A DNA stretch of 64,000 nucleotides from Streptomyces tauricus (GCF_014650955.1 NZ_BMVY01000011.1:62001-126000), one strand, 5' to 3'. Shown: positions 51,701 to 59,966, counted from the stretch's first letter. Notes: generated by a model from the sequence alone, not told the origin. Translations and numbers: made by a program.

Positions 51701-51804
51701 AGGACGCGTTCGCTGACGGGCCCGCCGACGTGGACGCGCTCGTCCCCGTCCCAACATTCCAGAGATCCGAGGATGCGAAAGCGTACGGGCGGTGTTTGGC
51801 GCAT
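48772..51804 (-). CDS. SARP-NB-ARC-TPR transcriptional activator (AfsR type)
   Basis: A 1010-aa regulator. The N-terminal 90 residues are an OmpR-like DNA-binding domain (F-R-I-L-G-S-L-E-C-W-D-G and R-V-L-V-T-L-L-L). A bacterial transcriptional activation domain runs to about 255. An NB-ARC ATPase follows with Walker A G-M-G-G-S-G-K-T-S-L near 307-316 and L-L-L-D-N-V. The C-terminal third is TPR repeats. Such proteins activate antibiotic clusters. ATG 51804 follows GAGAGGG. Its position between the two biosynthetic operons makes it the likely pathway regulator. Confidence 0.95.
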   Translation of the reverse strand: MRQTPPVRFRILGSLECWDGDERVHVGGPVSERVLVTLLLEPQRVLPVHRLVEAVWDEDAPATAAHQVRKAVAELRQRIPDGRTLIATDGPGYRAAVTPEQLDLLQFTDALRRARDHAAAGLTAEATALLREAVALWRGPVLSGNGGAVVDAASASLEERRMTAVEQLFDLRLEAGEGAELVAGIREAIGGNPLRETLRGQLMLALYRSGRQAEALEEYGNIRALLDEELGIQPGDALRELHQAILRNDPSLTVAAAPSPAAAPAVTGSRSTLPYDLRDFTGREEELHKLLGFVEGATGSGPLIIAIDGMGGSGKTSLAVRAAHQLAEQYPDAQLHLDLRGYTPGEEPLAPPAAAEALLRMLGIPGERIPDDPQGRINLWRSTMTKHRMILLLDNVVDEAQVKPLLASPTGTVVLITSRALLVDLDAAHSVSLGTMAPPDSVALIVGIIGERRAEAEPSAVADLADLAGHLPLALRIAAARLRKRPRWTVRYLVDRLRDDTHRLAELSAGERSVEVTLRLSYEGLGADYRKSFRLLGQYPGADLDVYTAAALLDLGVRDAEDVLEYLLDMHLVQQHEPGRYAFHDLVRSFALLLSHTRSSGGTGEFSEEAAGAVRRLLEFSLTASDAACDLLFPGRVRMARPAPSFRPELAPLSTPEAARDWFEREQDSLLAAIALAFRRGLDREVALLAANVVFHLDLRGRLDDFLALCRTALAAARRLNEADLLRLSLSNLAVACWKRGRFEDGIAAAVEAHELAVELGDRRGQAKDTGVLGLLLATTGRFDEALPRLEQSIALKRELGAERAESESLSNVSGVYMERGCFEEAVSAATRSIELARTLGASEKELVGLTDLAQVQLAMGEVATAARTLAAARERAPGALAPADRALQLVLSAEAEGRLGRRQQVLSWVEEALATKGLEDAPVREVTVWNTAGRFFHRDGDHERALGLHRQAHVSAARLGHRVEEAYALDGIARALAALGDAEGAAERGAAAEEAFRAMGIPGRFRRAD

Positions 51805-52142
51805 GGCGCGTGCCCTCTCCTCGGTCCGGGGGCGGCCGCCATCCCGCTGCTCGCCTGCGGGGAGGAGCTCGCGGCGGGACCGCGGAGCGCTTCCCGTTCC
51901 TCGATGTCCGCAGGGAACCGCGCTGGGCGGCCGTCGTGTCGTGTACATCCTGGCCCACAATGTGTACCGACCGGTGCGGCTTCATATGTCTCGTGTCGGC
52001 GGCGTGGGGCGCGCTGGTGGATATCGGACAAGTTTTTGTAGGGGTTTAGGCTTTGCGCAGGTCGCCGACGCGTGAACGGACCGGGCGCAACGGGTGTACC
52101 GCGGGCGGGTGTTGAGGGCCGGGTGCCGCTGCCGCGAAGAGG

Positions 52143-52165
52143 CCGTTCCCGGCGCGCGGGAACGG
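52143..52165. promoter_or_regulatory. Inverted repeat upstream of the SARP gene
   Basis: CCGTTCCCG and CGGGAACGG flank GCGCG. It is about 340 bp from the SARP start, so it may be an operator or only a hairpin. Confidence 0.35.
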
Positions 52166-52352
52166 CACGGCGGGAAGCATCGTTTCTGCAGCGGCTGTGT
52201 CGCAGAGCGTAGTTCCCGTCCGCTTCCCGGCCGGGCCGAGAGGCGGGAGCGCGGGCCCGCATTCCAGGGACGGGGGGAACCGTGCGACCAGCCCCCACGG
52301 GCCCGCGGACGAAGTCCCCGGCCCGAACAGCGTTCGAGAACGAGCGCGCGAG

Positions 52353-52404
52353 CGCACACGGCCGGTGGCCGACAGCGGGAACCGTCGGCCACCGGCCGTG
52401 TGCG
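52353..52404 (-). terminator. Terminator of the psuG-like operon
   Basis: A perfect 21-bp stem (52353-52373 with 52384-52404) with 10-nt loop, 10 bp behind the stop of the tautomerase gene. Confidence 0.9.
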
Positions 52405-52414
52405 TCCGTTGTTG

Positions 52415-52666
52415 TCAAGGGCGCCTCGACAGCACGGGTTCGGCGTCCGGGGGCACCGGCGCGGGCTCCGCCGGCTCCTCGATCGGCGTGTCGGCCAGCA
52501 CGCCTCCACGGCCCCAGTGATCCTGCTCGACGTCCCGCACGAGCACGGTCACGACCTCTCTCGGGCATCCCGCGATCCGGGCCACGGTCGTGGTCAACTC
52601 GTCCACGAGATCGGCTCGTTTCTGTCGGTCGTTGCCCTTCCACCAGTCCACGGTCACCACAGGCAC
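52415..52666 (-). CDS. 4-oxalocrotonate-tautomerase-like protein
   Basis: An 83-aa tautomerase-superfamily protein with Pro right after the initiator Met (M-P-V-V-T-V), the catalytic base of the family once Met is removed. The C-terminal 25 residues are a Pro/Glu tail beyond the usual ~60-aa core. GTG 52666 follows AGGAGAG. It ends a five-gene operon with the psuG-like gene. Keto-enol tautomerisation of a pathway intermediate is a fair guess. Confidence 0.85.
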   Translation of the reverse strand: MPVVTVDWWKGNDRQKRADLVDELTTTVARIAGCPREVVTVLVRDVEQDHWGRGGVLADTPIEEPAEPAPVPPDAEPVLSRRP

Positions 52667-52676
52667 GGTTCTCTCC

Positions 52677-53186
52677 TCATTCGTTGTGTGCGTCGAAGGA
52701 TGTGTCGGGGGACTTCTCAGGGGTGATGAGGCCCTCGGTCGCCGGGAACTGGTCGAATCTGCGCGCCAGTTCCGCCATCATCTCGGGGGTCGGTTCGGGC
52801 GAGGAGTTCAGCAGCTCACCCAGTTCGCGGAAGTACTTCTCCCGGCCGCCGTCCGGGGTGAACATCACCAGCAGGGTGGCGGGGTCGGCGCCGGGGTTGC
52901 CGAACGCGTGGTTCGTGCCGGGCGGCACCATCATGAACGTGCCGGGTCCGGCGATGCGCCGCTCCGCGCCCAGGGTGAGCAGGACGTCGCCGCCCGCCAC
53001 GTAGAACATCTCGGTCAGTTCGTTGTGGAAGTGCAGGGGTGCGCCCGGTGCGCGGGGCGGGAGCCGGTGCTCGGTGAGGCCGAAGCGGCCGGCCGTGTCG
53101 TCCCCGGTGACGAGGAAGGAGACGGGGGTGCCGCCGACGACGGTGGTGGGACCGGCTCCGGGCTCGATCACCCGGGGGAGCGTCAC
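52677..53186 (-). CDS. Single-domain cupin (related to 43904-44371)
   Basis: A 169-aa cupin with L-H-F-H-N-E-L-T-E-M-F-Y-V and P-P-G-T-N-H-A-F-G, giving a metal triad of His and Glu. The end has M-F-T-P-D-G-G-R-E-K-Y-F and R-F-D-Q-F, as in the cupin of the other operon. GTG 53186 overlaps the MFS stop (GTGA). Function unknown; two related cupins in one locus suggest paired or sequential steps. Confidence 0.87.
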   Translation of the reverse strand: MTLPRVIEPGAGPTTVVGGTPVSFLVTGDDTAGRFGLTEHRLPPRAPGAPLHFHNELTEMFYVAGGDVLLTLGAERRIAGPGTFMMVPPGTNHAFGNPGADPATLLVMFTPDGGREKYFRELGELLNSSPEPTPEMMAELARRFDQFPATEGLITPEKSPDTSFDAHNE

Positions 53187-54655
53187 CGCTCGTCCCCGGC
53201 ATCCGCCCGGACGGCCGCCGCAGGAGGTGACAGGGTCCGCAGTGCCACTCCGGCGGCCACCAGGGCGAGGACGGCGGTCAGCGCGTACGCCCGGCCGAAA
53301 GCCCCGCCGCCGGGCGCGTCACCGAGTACGAGGACCAGTACGGCCAGTCCCATGGCGCCGCCCGTGTACTGCGTCGTCGTCAGCACGGCGGAGGCGGTGC
53401 CCTGTTCGCTGTCCGGTACGTCCTTGGTGCCCGCGATGTACATCCCCGCGAAGGCCATGCCCTGCCCGAGCCCACTGACCAGCAGGCCCGGCAGTACGGC
53501 CGTCCAGTAGTCCGAGCCGCCCGTCCCGAGGCCGAGGAGGGCGAGGCCCGCCGCGCCGACCGCGAATCCGGTGGCGAGGGTGCGGCGGATGCCCCAGGAC
53601 CCGGCGAGCTGCCCGGTGACGAGGTTGCCCGCCACCACGCTCAGCGCCAGCGGCAGGAAGGCGATGCCCGCGCCGAGCGGACCGTACCCCCACACGTCCT
53701 GGAGGAAGAGCGTGATCAGGAAGAACTCGGCGCCCACGCTCGCCATGTAGAGCGCCGACATCGTGCTCGCCCCGGCCAGCGAGCGCACCCGCAGCAGGGC
53801 CGGCGGGATGAGCGGGGTGGCGGCCGGACGCCGGTCGTACGCCGACCAGGCCGTGCCCAGCGCGAGGGCCGCGGCCAGGCAGCCGAGGCAGGACGCGGAG
53901 GCCCAGCCGTCGACGGCGGCCTGGGTGAGCGCCGCCACCAGGAAGAGCACGGCACCGGTGAACAGGGCGGCGCCGGGGATGTTGAGGTGCCTGACCGAGG
54001 CCTTGGTCCGCGCGCCGGCCGGCAGCACCCGCAGCGCGAGGGCGACGGTGACCAGGATGAGCGGCACGTTCACGAAGAACACCCACCGCCAGGAGAGCGC
54101 CGCGGTCAGCACACCGCCGATCAGCACACCGGCCGCGAGTCCCACCGCGCCGATCGCACCCCAGATCGCGAGCGCCCGGGAACGGACGGGACCCGCCGGG
54201 AACGCGGCACCGATCAGGGCCAGCATGGCCGGGGTCAGGGCGGCGGCGCCGATGCCCTGGGCGGCCCGGGAGGCGACCAGCAGCCACTGGTCCCCGGCCA
54301 GTCCGGCAGCGAGCGAGCCGAGACCGAACAGCGCCAGCGCGCCGAGGAAGAGCCGGCGTGGCCCGGTCAGGTCGGCGGCCCGGCCCCCGACCACGAGGAA
54401 ACTCGCGAAGAAGACGGCGTAGGCCGACACGACCCACTGGAGCCGTTCCGGGGCGAGGCCGAGCCCCGATCCGATGCTGGGCAGCGCCACGTAGATGATC
54501 GAGTAGTCGAGCGCCACCAGGAACTGGGCGATGGACAGGGCCAGCAGCGCGGCCACCATACGACCGGTGAACCGGGTGGACGGGGGAGCGGGGGAGGGCG
54601 CGGGGGCGGGGTCGGAGGTCTTGGTGGAGGTGTGGGGGGTCTGGGCGGTGGTCAT
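53183..54655 (-). CDS. MFS (DHA2-type) drug exporter
   Basis: A 490-aa 14-helix transporter. It has the DHA2 motif-A region G-G-R-A-A-D-L-T-G-P-R-R and the motif-C-like G-P/G-V-L-I-G-G-V-L segment in helix 5. An N-terminal Pro/Ala segment of 28 residues precedes helix 1. It probably exports the final product and confers self-resistance. It is coupled by ATGA to the HAD gene upstream. Confidence 0.93.
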   Translation of the reverse strand: MTTAQTPHTSTKTSDPAPAPSPAPPSTRFTGRMVAALLALSIAQFLVALDYSIIYVALPSIGSGLGLAPERLQWVVSAYAVFFASFLVVGGRAADLTGPRRLFLGALALFGLGSLAAGLAGDQWLLVASRAAQGIGAAALTPAMLALIGAAFPAGPVRSRALAIWGAIGAVGLAAGVLIGGVLTAALSWRWVFFVNVPLILVTVALALRVLPAGARTKASVRHLNIPGAALFTGAVLFLVAALTQAAVDGWASASCLGCLAAALALGTAWSAYDRRPAATPLIPPALLRVRSLAGASTMSALYMASVGAEFFLITLFLQDVWGYGPLGAGIAFLPLALSVVAGNLVTGQLAGSWGIRRTLATGFAVGAAGLALLGLGTGGSDYWTAVLPGLLVSGLGQGMAFAGMYIAGTKDVPDSEQGTASAVLTTTQYTGGAMGLAVLVLVLGDAPGGGAFGRAYALTAVLALVAAGVALRTLSPPAAAVRADAGDER

Positions 54656-55404
54656 GACAGGGCTCCGGTCGGTTCCGGGCTGGTCCCGGTGAGGGTTCGG
54701 GTGGTGACTCGGGTCGTGGCACGGGGCGTGACGCGGGCGGTGAGCGGTGTTCCGCGCAGGAGAACGTCGATCACCGACGGGAAGTCGGCCACGACATGGT
54801 CGGCACCGGCGGCGGCCAGCGCCTCGGCGGTGTCGACGCCGTAGGAGACGGCCACGGTCCGCAGGGCGGCGGCGCGGGCCATCGTCATGTCGGTGACGGT
54901 GTCGCCGACGTACCAGGACAGCGAGGCCTGTGCGCGGAGGTCGGCGAGGGCCCGCAGCGCCATGTCGGGGTGGGGCTTGCCGCGTTCGACCATGTTGTGG
55001 CAGATGACGGTGTCGAACCGGTTGAGGATGCCGGTGGCGTCCAGCAGCGCGTGGGCGCTGGCGTAGATCTTGGACGTGGCGATACCGAGGGGCCGCCCCG
55101 CCGAGCGCAGCCGGTCAAGTCCTTCGGCGACGCCCGGCAGCAGCAGCTCCGGCCCCCGGCTGAGGACGTCCGTGGTGAAGCGGCGGCGGTAGCGGGCGGC
55201 GGCCTCGGCGGTCACGGTGTCGTGGACGCACGTGCCCAACAGCCCCGCGAGGGAGGCCTCCAGCGGCTTGCCGACCGTGGCCAGCACGTCCGCGTGGGAG
55301 GGATCGGCGCCGAGGCCGCGCACCACGTCGCCGATCAGCTCGGCGATGGCGGACGGGGTGTCGGCGAGGGTGCCGTCGATGTCGAAGACGAACGCGGAGG
55401 TCAT
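54652..55404 (-). CDS. HAD phosphatase paired with the PsuG-like enzyme
   Basis: A 250-aa HAD hydrolase: motif I F-D-I-D-G-T-L-A-D-T (residues 7-16), motif II A-T-S-K, lysine in G-K-P-H-P-D, and motif IV Y-V-G-D-T-V-T-D. A Thr/Arg-rich tail follows residue 220. In IndB/AlnB-type pairs such phosphatases remove the 5'-phosphate of the C-glycosylated product. It overlaps both neighbours by ATGA. Confidence 0.9.
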   Translation of the reverse strand: MTSAFVFDIDGTLADTPSAIAELIGDVVRGLGADPSHADVLATVGKPLEASLAGLLGTCVHDTVTAEAAARYRRRFTTDVLSRGPELLLPGVAEGLDRLRSAGRPLGIATSKIYASAHALLDATGILNRFDTVICHNMVERGKPHPDMALRALADLRAQASLSWYVGDTVTDMTMARAAALRTVAVSYGVDTAEALAAAGADHVVADFPSVIDVLLRGTPLTARVTPRATTRVTTRTLTGTSPEPTGALS

Positions 55405-56342
55405 ACCGCAGCCGCCTTCCCGGCCGGCTCGGCGGTGGCGGCGTAGGCGACCGCGAGGTGTCCGGCGAGCCGGGCGGTGCTGATGAGGACCTCCCGGTTG
55501 GCGGCGGCGGAACGGCCCTCCGTGGCCCGCGAGACGGCCTTCATCAGGTACGGGGTCGCTGCGGGCCCGCGCACTCCGTCGTCCTCGGCGGCGCGCAGCG
55601 CCTCCTGGATGACACCCTCCATGAGGTCGCTGTCCAGGGCGTGTTCCTCGTCGATGGGCGCGGTGATCAAGGCGCCGCCGGGCAGACCGGCCGCCCAGTG
55701 CATCCGTACCGCGCGGGCGATGTCGCCCGGGTCGTCGATCCGCTGGGGCACGCGCAGGCCGCTGGAGCGGCAGTAGAAGGCGGGGAAGTGGTCGAAGCGG
55801 TAGCCGATCACCGGAACGCCGAGCGTCTCCAGGTACTCCAGGGTCAGCCCCAGGTCCAGGATGCTCTTGGCGCCGGCACAGACGACGGCCACCTTGCTCC
55901 GTGTGAACTGCACGAGGTCGGCGGAGATGTCGAAGCTCTCGCCCGCGCCGCGGTGGACACCGCCGATGCCCGCCGTGGAGAAGAACGGGATGCCCGCGAG
56001 ATCCGCGGCGACGAGCGACGAGGCCACCGTGGTGGCACCCAGGCCGCCACCGGCCAGTACGACCCCGACATCGCGGCTGGACACCTTGGGCACATCGGGG
56101 CCGACCGCGAAGCGTTCCATGTCGTCGGGGGACATGCCCACGGTGAACCGGCCGCCGTCCAGCCCGACGGTCGCCGGCACGGCACCCGACTCGCGGACCG
56201 CCTTCTCGATGGCGAGCGCGGTCTCCACGTTGCCCGGATAGGGCAGTCCGTGCGCGATCACCGTTGATTCCAGGGCGACGACGGGCCGGTTCTCGGCCAG
56301 CGCGTCACCCACTTCCTCACTTGTACGCAGCAAAGGGTGCAC
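55401..56342 (-). CDS. Pseudouridine-5'-phosphate glycosidase family enzyme (PsuG/IndA/AlnA type)
   Basis: A 313-aa member of a family that makes or breaks C-C bonds between ribose-5-phosphate and uracil, and in antibiotic pathways makes C-glycosides. Conserved sites are seen: Glu in A-L-E-S-T-V, Asp in F-D-I-S-A-D-L, the catalytic Lys in C-A-G-A-K-S-I-L-D, and Asn in A-A-A-N-R. The segment after that Asn differs from housekeeping PsuG (I-S-T-A-R-L-A instead of the usual N-N-A-R-L-A). No pseudouridine kinase is near; a HAD phosphatase and exporter are. GTG 56342 follows AGGAG. It heads the second leftward operon. Confidence 0.92.
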   Translation of the reverse strand: MHPLLRTSEEVGDALAENRPVVALESTVIAHGLPYPGNVETALAIEKAVRESGAVPATVGLDGGRFTVGMSPDDMERFAVGPDVPKVSSRDVGVVLAGGGLGATTVASSLVAADLAGIPFFSTAGIGGVHRGAGESFDISADLVQFTRSKVAVVCAGAKSILDLGLTLEYLETLGVPVIGYRFDHFPAFYCRSSGLRVPQRIDDPGDIARAVRMHWAAGLPGGALITAPIDEEHALDSDLMEGVIQEALRAAEDDGVRGPAATPYLMKAVSRATEGRSAAANREVLISTARLAGHLAVAYAATAEPAGKAAAV

Positions 56343-56528
56343 GAGGGTCTCCTGAACGGTTCGTCGAACGGCGGTTGGGGGGCGGAGGCGGTGCGTGCGA
56401 CCCGGGTGGCGCCGGAGCGTGCCGCCCTCCGAGTCACCGCGACTGTCCCGAACCCCGTTCCCGTTCCGTTCCCACCCCGCGGTCGCCCGCCTTCCCGCGG
56501 TGTCGGTGGCGGGCGCTTGAATGGCGGC

Positions 56529-58073
56529 ATGAACCTCCACGATGTCGCGCTGCGGCTGCCGGGCACCGCCGAAGTCCTCGACCGCTGCGGCTCGTTGGCG
56601 GTCCTGCACGCGCTCCTCGAACCGGATCCCGCCCGTCGGGGCTGCACCTGCGCCGTGTCGGGGAACGGGTCGCAGACGGCACACCTGCGGCACCCGGACG
56701 GCCGGTGGCTGCGCGTCGGCTTCTGCGAGGCCGGGGCGATGCTGCACTGGCATCAGGAACCGGGGCAGGGGCGGCCCGGAGTGCTGGACGACATCCCCAA
56801 GGCGCTGTGGCGGATCCTGGAGGACGCCTCGTGCGACTGCCTGGGCGACGAGCGGCTGATGGCCGCCGCGATCTGGCGGGAGACGGGCGACGCCAACTGG
56901 CGGGCGAGTGACGCCTCGGCCCCGGGAGCCGCCCCCTCCCTGCTCCGCTGTCTGATTGACCGTTCCCCCGAGCGGGCCCGCCGGTTCGCCTTCAAGCACT
57001 ACGGCACACGCGCGACCCGGGAGGCGGTCCGGGATACGGTCCGCCACCTGACGGACCTCCGGCCGCCGGCGGCCCCGCCCTCCGCCGCGTACGAACCGGG
57101 CTTCACGCCCCTCGGCGAACACCGTGCAGCACCCCTGAACGCGCCGGTCGAGCCCTTGCGCACGCCGGTGAAGCCCTTGTCGGGTGCGCGGGTCGAGCCC
57201 CGGCGGAGCGGTGAGCTGTTCCGGCGCGCAGACGCCTCCGGCCTGGTCACCACCGCGGTCTTCCGCCACCGCGCCGGCCGTGACCAGCAGCACTTCACCG
57301 ACCTCGCCGCCGAGGTCGACGGCGACATGGTGGCGATCGGCGGCGGCGCCACCGCCGTGGACTCACCGCAGGGCGCCCTGCTCACCGCCTCGTACCCGGC
57401 GGACGACGGCTCGGCCTGGCTGGCGTCGTCCAAGGACCACAACATCCCGCAGCCGCACCGGCTGACCGCCTTCGCGATCGGCATGAGGATCGCAGGAGTC
57501 AGCCGTGAACGGCTGGCAGGGGAGCTGCTGACCGTCGTCCGCACCCGGAGCGCGCACGCGGCCCACCCCTTCGCCTCCGCCCGGGTCCCGGAGGGGCACA
57601 CGCTGATCGGCGGGGGTTTCCGCGTCAACTGGCGCGATCCCAGAGGCGGTCACACCGAGGGCAACCTCGCCACCGCCTCGTTCCCGCGGGCGGGAGGCGC
57701 CTGGACGGTGCGTTCCAAGGACCACCAGCTGTCCAGCCCCTGCACCATCGACGCCTACGCGGTCTGCCTGAAGTCCTCGTTCGTGATCGACGGCGTCCGG
57801 TACCGCGTCGACGTCTGGACGGACTTCGCCGAGAGCGACGGCGGCCCGGTGCCGCATCCGTCCGCCGCGCTGCCGCTCCCCGCGAACGGACACGTACTGA
57901 CCGGCATCGGCGCCGAGGCACTCCCCACCGAACCGGGCTCCCTGCTGTGGCAGTTGGAACCGACGGCGGACGGCACGAACCCCGGTGTCAGATCGGGCTC
58001 GAAGGACCACGGCGTGTGGTCACCCGACACGCTGTGCACGTGGGCGCTGGGCATCCGCCTGCTACGGAGCTGA
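56529..58073 (+). CDS. Unknown protein with three S-K-D-H repeats
   Basis: A 514-aa protein. The N-terminal 170 residues hold C-T-C-A-V, C-D-C-L-G-D-E and an F-K-H-Y segment with no domain I know. A Pro-rich linker (about 175-235) is followed by three related beta-type repeats of ~75 residues. Each has G-G-G-A/F or G-I-G-A, an L-x-T/W-x-x-F/Y-P stretch, then S-K-D-H, then a T-x-x-A-x-A-I/V-G-I/M segment. Start ATG 56529 lacks a clear ribosome site. The last 12 bp overlap the convergent HTTM gene. Its link to the pathway is unclear. Confidence 0.75.
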   Translation: MNLHDVALRLPGTAEVLDRCGSLAVLHALLEPDPARRGCTCAVSGNGSQTAHLRHPDGRWLRVGFCEAGAMLHWHQEPGQGRPGVLDDIPKALWRILEDASCDCLGDERLMAAAIWRETGDANWRASDASAPGAAPSLLRCLIDRSPERARRFAFKHYGTRATREAVRDTVRHLTDLRPPAAPPSAAYEPGFTPLGEHRAAPLNAPVEPLRTPVKPLSGARVEPRRSGELFRRADASGLVTTAVFRHRAGRDQQHFTDLAAEVDGDMVAIGGGATAVDSPQGALLTASYPADDGSAWLASSKDHNIPQPHRLTAFAIGMRIAGVSRERLAGELLTVVRTRSAHAAHPFASARVPEGHTLIGGGFRVNWRDPRGGHTEGNLATASFPRAGGAWTVRSKDHQLSSPCTIDAYAVCLKSSFVIDGVRYRVDVWTDFAESDGGPVPHPSAALPLPANGHVLTGIGAEALPTEPGSLLWQLEPTADGTNPGVRSGSKDHGVWSPDTLCTWALGIRLLRS

Positions 58074-59198
58074 CCGGGGCGCGGGCTGCTGCCGCGGCAC
58101 CAGTGCCGTCGTTCCGCCGGTCGAAGCCGCCGCCCGCCGGCCACGGGTCCACCGGCCGACGTACCGCACCGACCGTCCCAGACGCCGGTAGAAGCGGTCC
58201 GGCAGGAACACGGCGTCCGCCACGATCATCGCGCCGGAGAAGAGGGGGAGTCCCATGAGCACCGCGATACCCAGGTGCATACCCAACAGCATGGAGAGCA
58301 CCGGGTATTTGAGCCGTCCGAACAGGACGAACGGGAACGCGACCTGCAACAGCACGGTCAGATAGCAGGCCACGGCGATCAGTACGTCGTGCTCGTCCGC
58401 CAGGACCGAGAGCTCCGGCCAGGGCCTGAAGAGGCCGAGGTTGAGGACGTAGTGGAGGGCGGTCCCGTTGCCCCAGGAGCCGCCCTGCACCTTGTAGAGC
58501 CCCGCCGATCCGTAGAGAAAGCAGACCTGGGCCGCGATGACGAACATGCCGCAGTTGTGAAGCACCGCTGTCAACGTCGTTCGGGATTGCTCCAGTTGAT
58601 ATTGGAGGGCGCCCGTGTCCAGAACCGCCGACCCGGTCCTCGTCCCGCCCGCGGAGGCTCGCCGCCGGGCCCTGCGGGCGTCCAGGGACCAGCGACGGCC
58701 GCACGCGGTGAAGACCAGGTACACCGCCATGAGGAGGATGAGGTTGTCTCCTCCGTCGGTCATGAAGATGGCTCTGGCGTGGAAGGACGCGACCACGACC
58801 GCGAAGAGCACGGACACCGCTCTGGTGCGCCAGCCCAGCATGAACAGTGCGGCCGTGACGACGGCCGCCGCGTAGCAGGCCTCGAAGTACGGCCGGCTGT
58901 CGGACAGGGTGAGGATGCTCGCCCACCCTGTCTGGTCGAACAGCTGAGCGGCCAGCTCGGGGGTCCACGGCGATCCGGGGCCCCAGATCTCGTTTCGGTG
59001 CGGCATCTCCCTCAGCAGAAAGACAAGGTAGAGAAATCCGTAGCCGATGCGCAGCACCGCGGCGGCGTACAGACTGACCGGCCGCTCGGTCAGGACGCCG
59101 AGAAACGCGCTGATCCGCTCCGGCGCCCGATACGGCACGCTCGTGTCGGCCCCCACGGGCCCACGCGGGCGCGGTGTGAGTGGCTGCTCAGTTTCCAC
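58062..59198 (-). CDS. HTTM-domain membrane protein
   Basis: A 378-aa protein with about eight membrane helices and the horizontally-transferred-transmembrane (HTTM) pattern: R-I-G-Y-G-F-L-Y-L near residue 50 and the central L-Y-K-V-Q-G-G-S-W-G-N-G-T-A motif. It resembles vitamin-K-dependent carboxylase-like membrane parts, but the carboxylase role is not established here. GTG 59198 overlaps the DUF5819 gene end. The pair is common in Streptomyces. Confidence 0.87.
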   Translation of the reverse strand: METEQPLTPRPRGPVGADTSVPYRAPERISAFLGVLTERPVSLYAAAVLRIGYGFLYLVFLLREMPHRNEIWGPGSPWTPELAAQLFDQTGWASILTLSDSRPYFEACYAAAVVTAALFMLGWRTRAVSVLFAVVVASFHARAIFMTDGGDNLILLMAVYLVFTACGRRWSLDARRARRRASAGGTRTGSAVLDTGALQYQLEQSRTTLTAVLHNCGMFVIAAQVCFLYGSAGLYKVQGGSWGNGTALHYVLNLGLFRPWPELSVLADEHDVLIAVACYLTVLLQVAFPFVLFGRLKYPVLSMLLGMHLGIAVLMGLPLFSGAMIVADAVFLPDRFYRRLGRSVRYVGRWTRGRRAAASTGGTTALVPRQQPAPRSAP

Positions 59199-59937
59199 GG
59201 GAGTCGACCTTCCACCAGGGCAGATACCGCGTATCGGCGGGCTTCGGAGCAGCGGTGGGCGAACCGGGGCCGGCTGCCGGGGCGATCGGCACGGTGACGA
59301 CCCGCAGCTGGACGGACTCGAAGGCGCCGCCACGGTGGGCGGTGAGGCGGTCCGCCGCGATGTTGGTCAGATACCGCTGCATCATCAACGCCCTTTGCGA
59401 GCGCGGCTGGTCGTCGCCGCCCTGGGTCTCCAGGTACGAACTCCAGGCCCGGCGCAGCATGTTCTGGGCCGTGTGGCTCGGGAAGGGCTGGTGCCTCACC
59501 GCGGAGTTGTCGACGGCGGTCAGGTCGGACCAGCCGCTCACCCGCACACTGCCGTCCGGCGCGGTGTGCAGGGTCCTCGCGGAGATCTGGTGGTTGACCG
59601 ACTCGGGATCCGGTGCGAAGAGCCGCCAGTTCTGTTCGAACAGTGGGAAGACCCACGCGTCGACCTGCCGGTTGTACTGCTGTGAGAGGGGGTTGGGAGG
59701 TGCCACGTGCAAGAACACCAGGAGCACGTGGATCAGCGCCGTCGCCAGGCACAGGACCACGGCGGCTCCCGAGCCCGCCTTCAGGACCCGCGCGGGCCAT
59801 GACGTGCGCTGCGGAGCCACTCGGTCTGCGGGGGGTCTCCCACCCTCATCGGGAGCCGGCTCGACCGCCGTCCGGCCCGCTTCGTCCGTCTCCACCCTTT
59901 CAACGCCGCCTAGCACGGCCCCACCCGGCCTTTCCAT
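59188..59937 (-). CDS. DUF5819-family protein
   Basis: A 249-aa protein with one membrane helix near residues 55-78 and an extracytoplasmic part containing P-N-P-L-S-Q-Q-Y and F-P-L-F-E-Q-N-W-R-L-F-A-P-D-P. This is the DUF5819 core that usually accompanies HTTM proteins. ATG 59937 has GGAGAA six bases upstream; a GTG at 60033 would place a hairpin inside the gene, so the shorter form is preferred. Likely partner of the downstream HTTM protein. Confidence 0.85.
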   Translation of the reverse strand: MERPGGAVLGGVERVETDEAGRTAVEPAPDEGGRPPADRVAPQRTSWPARVLKAGSGAAVVLCLATALIHVLLVFLHVAPPNPLSQQYNRQVDAWVFPLFEQNWRLFAPDPESVNHQISARTLHTAPDGSVRVSGWSDLTAVDNSAVRHQPFPSHTAQNMLRRAWSSYLETQGGDDQPRSQRALMMQRYLTNIAADRLTAHRGGAFESVQLRVVTVPIAPAAGPGSPTAAPKPADTRYLPWWKVDSRGN

Positions 59938-59966
59938 CCCGGCTTCTCCGATTCTCCTGGGCCTCC

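Larger units (their letters stand above)
51805..52414. other. 610-bp gap upstream of the SARP gene
   Basis: Holds the SARP promoter region, probably within an AT-richer stretch at 51950-52060. No gene-like frame keeps the expected codon bias. An inverted repeat is present at 52143-52165 and a strong terminator at 52353-52404. Confidence 0.6.

Noticed and set aside
55401..56342. Housekeeping pseudouridine catabolism
   Set aside because: No PfkB-type pseudouridine kinase or nucleoside transporter adjoins it; instead a HAD phosphatase, drug exporter, cupin and tautomerase are co-translated. Not excluded, but less likely.
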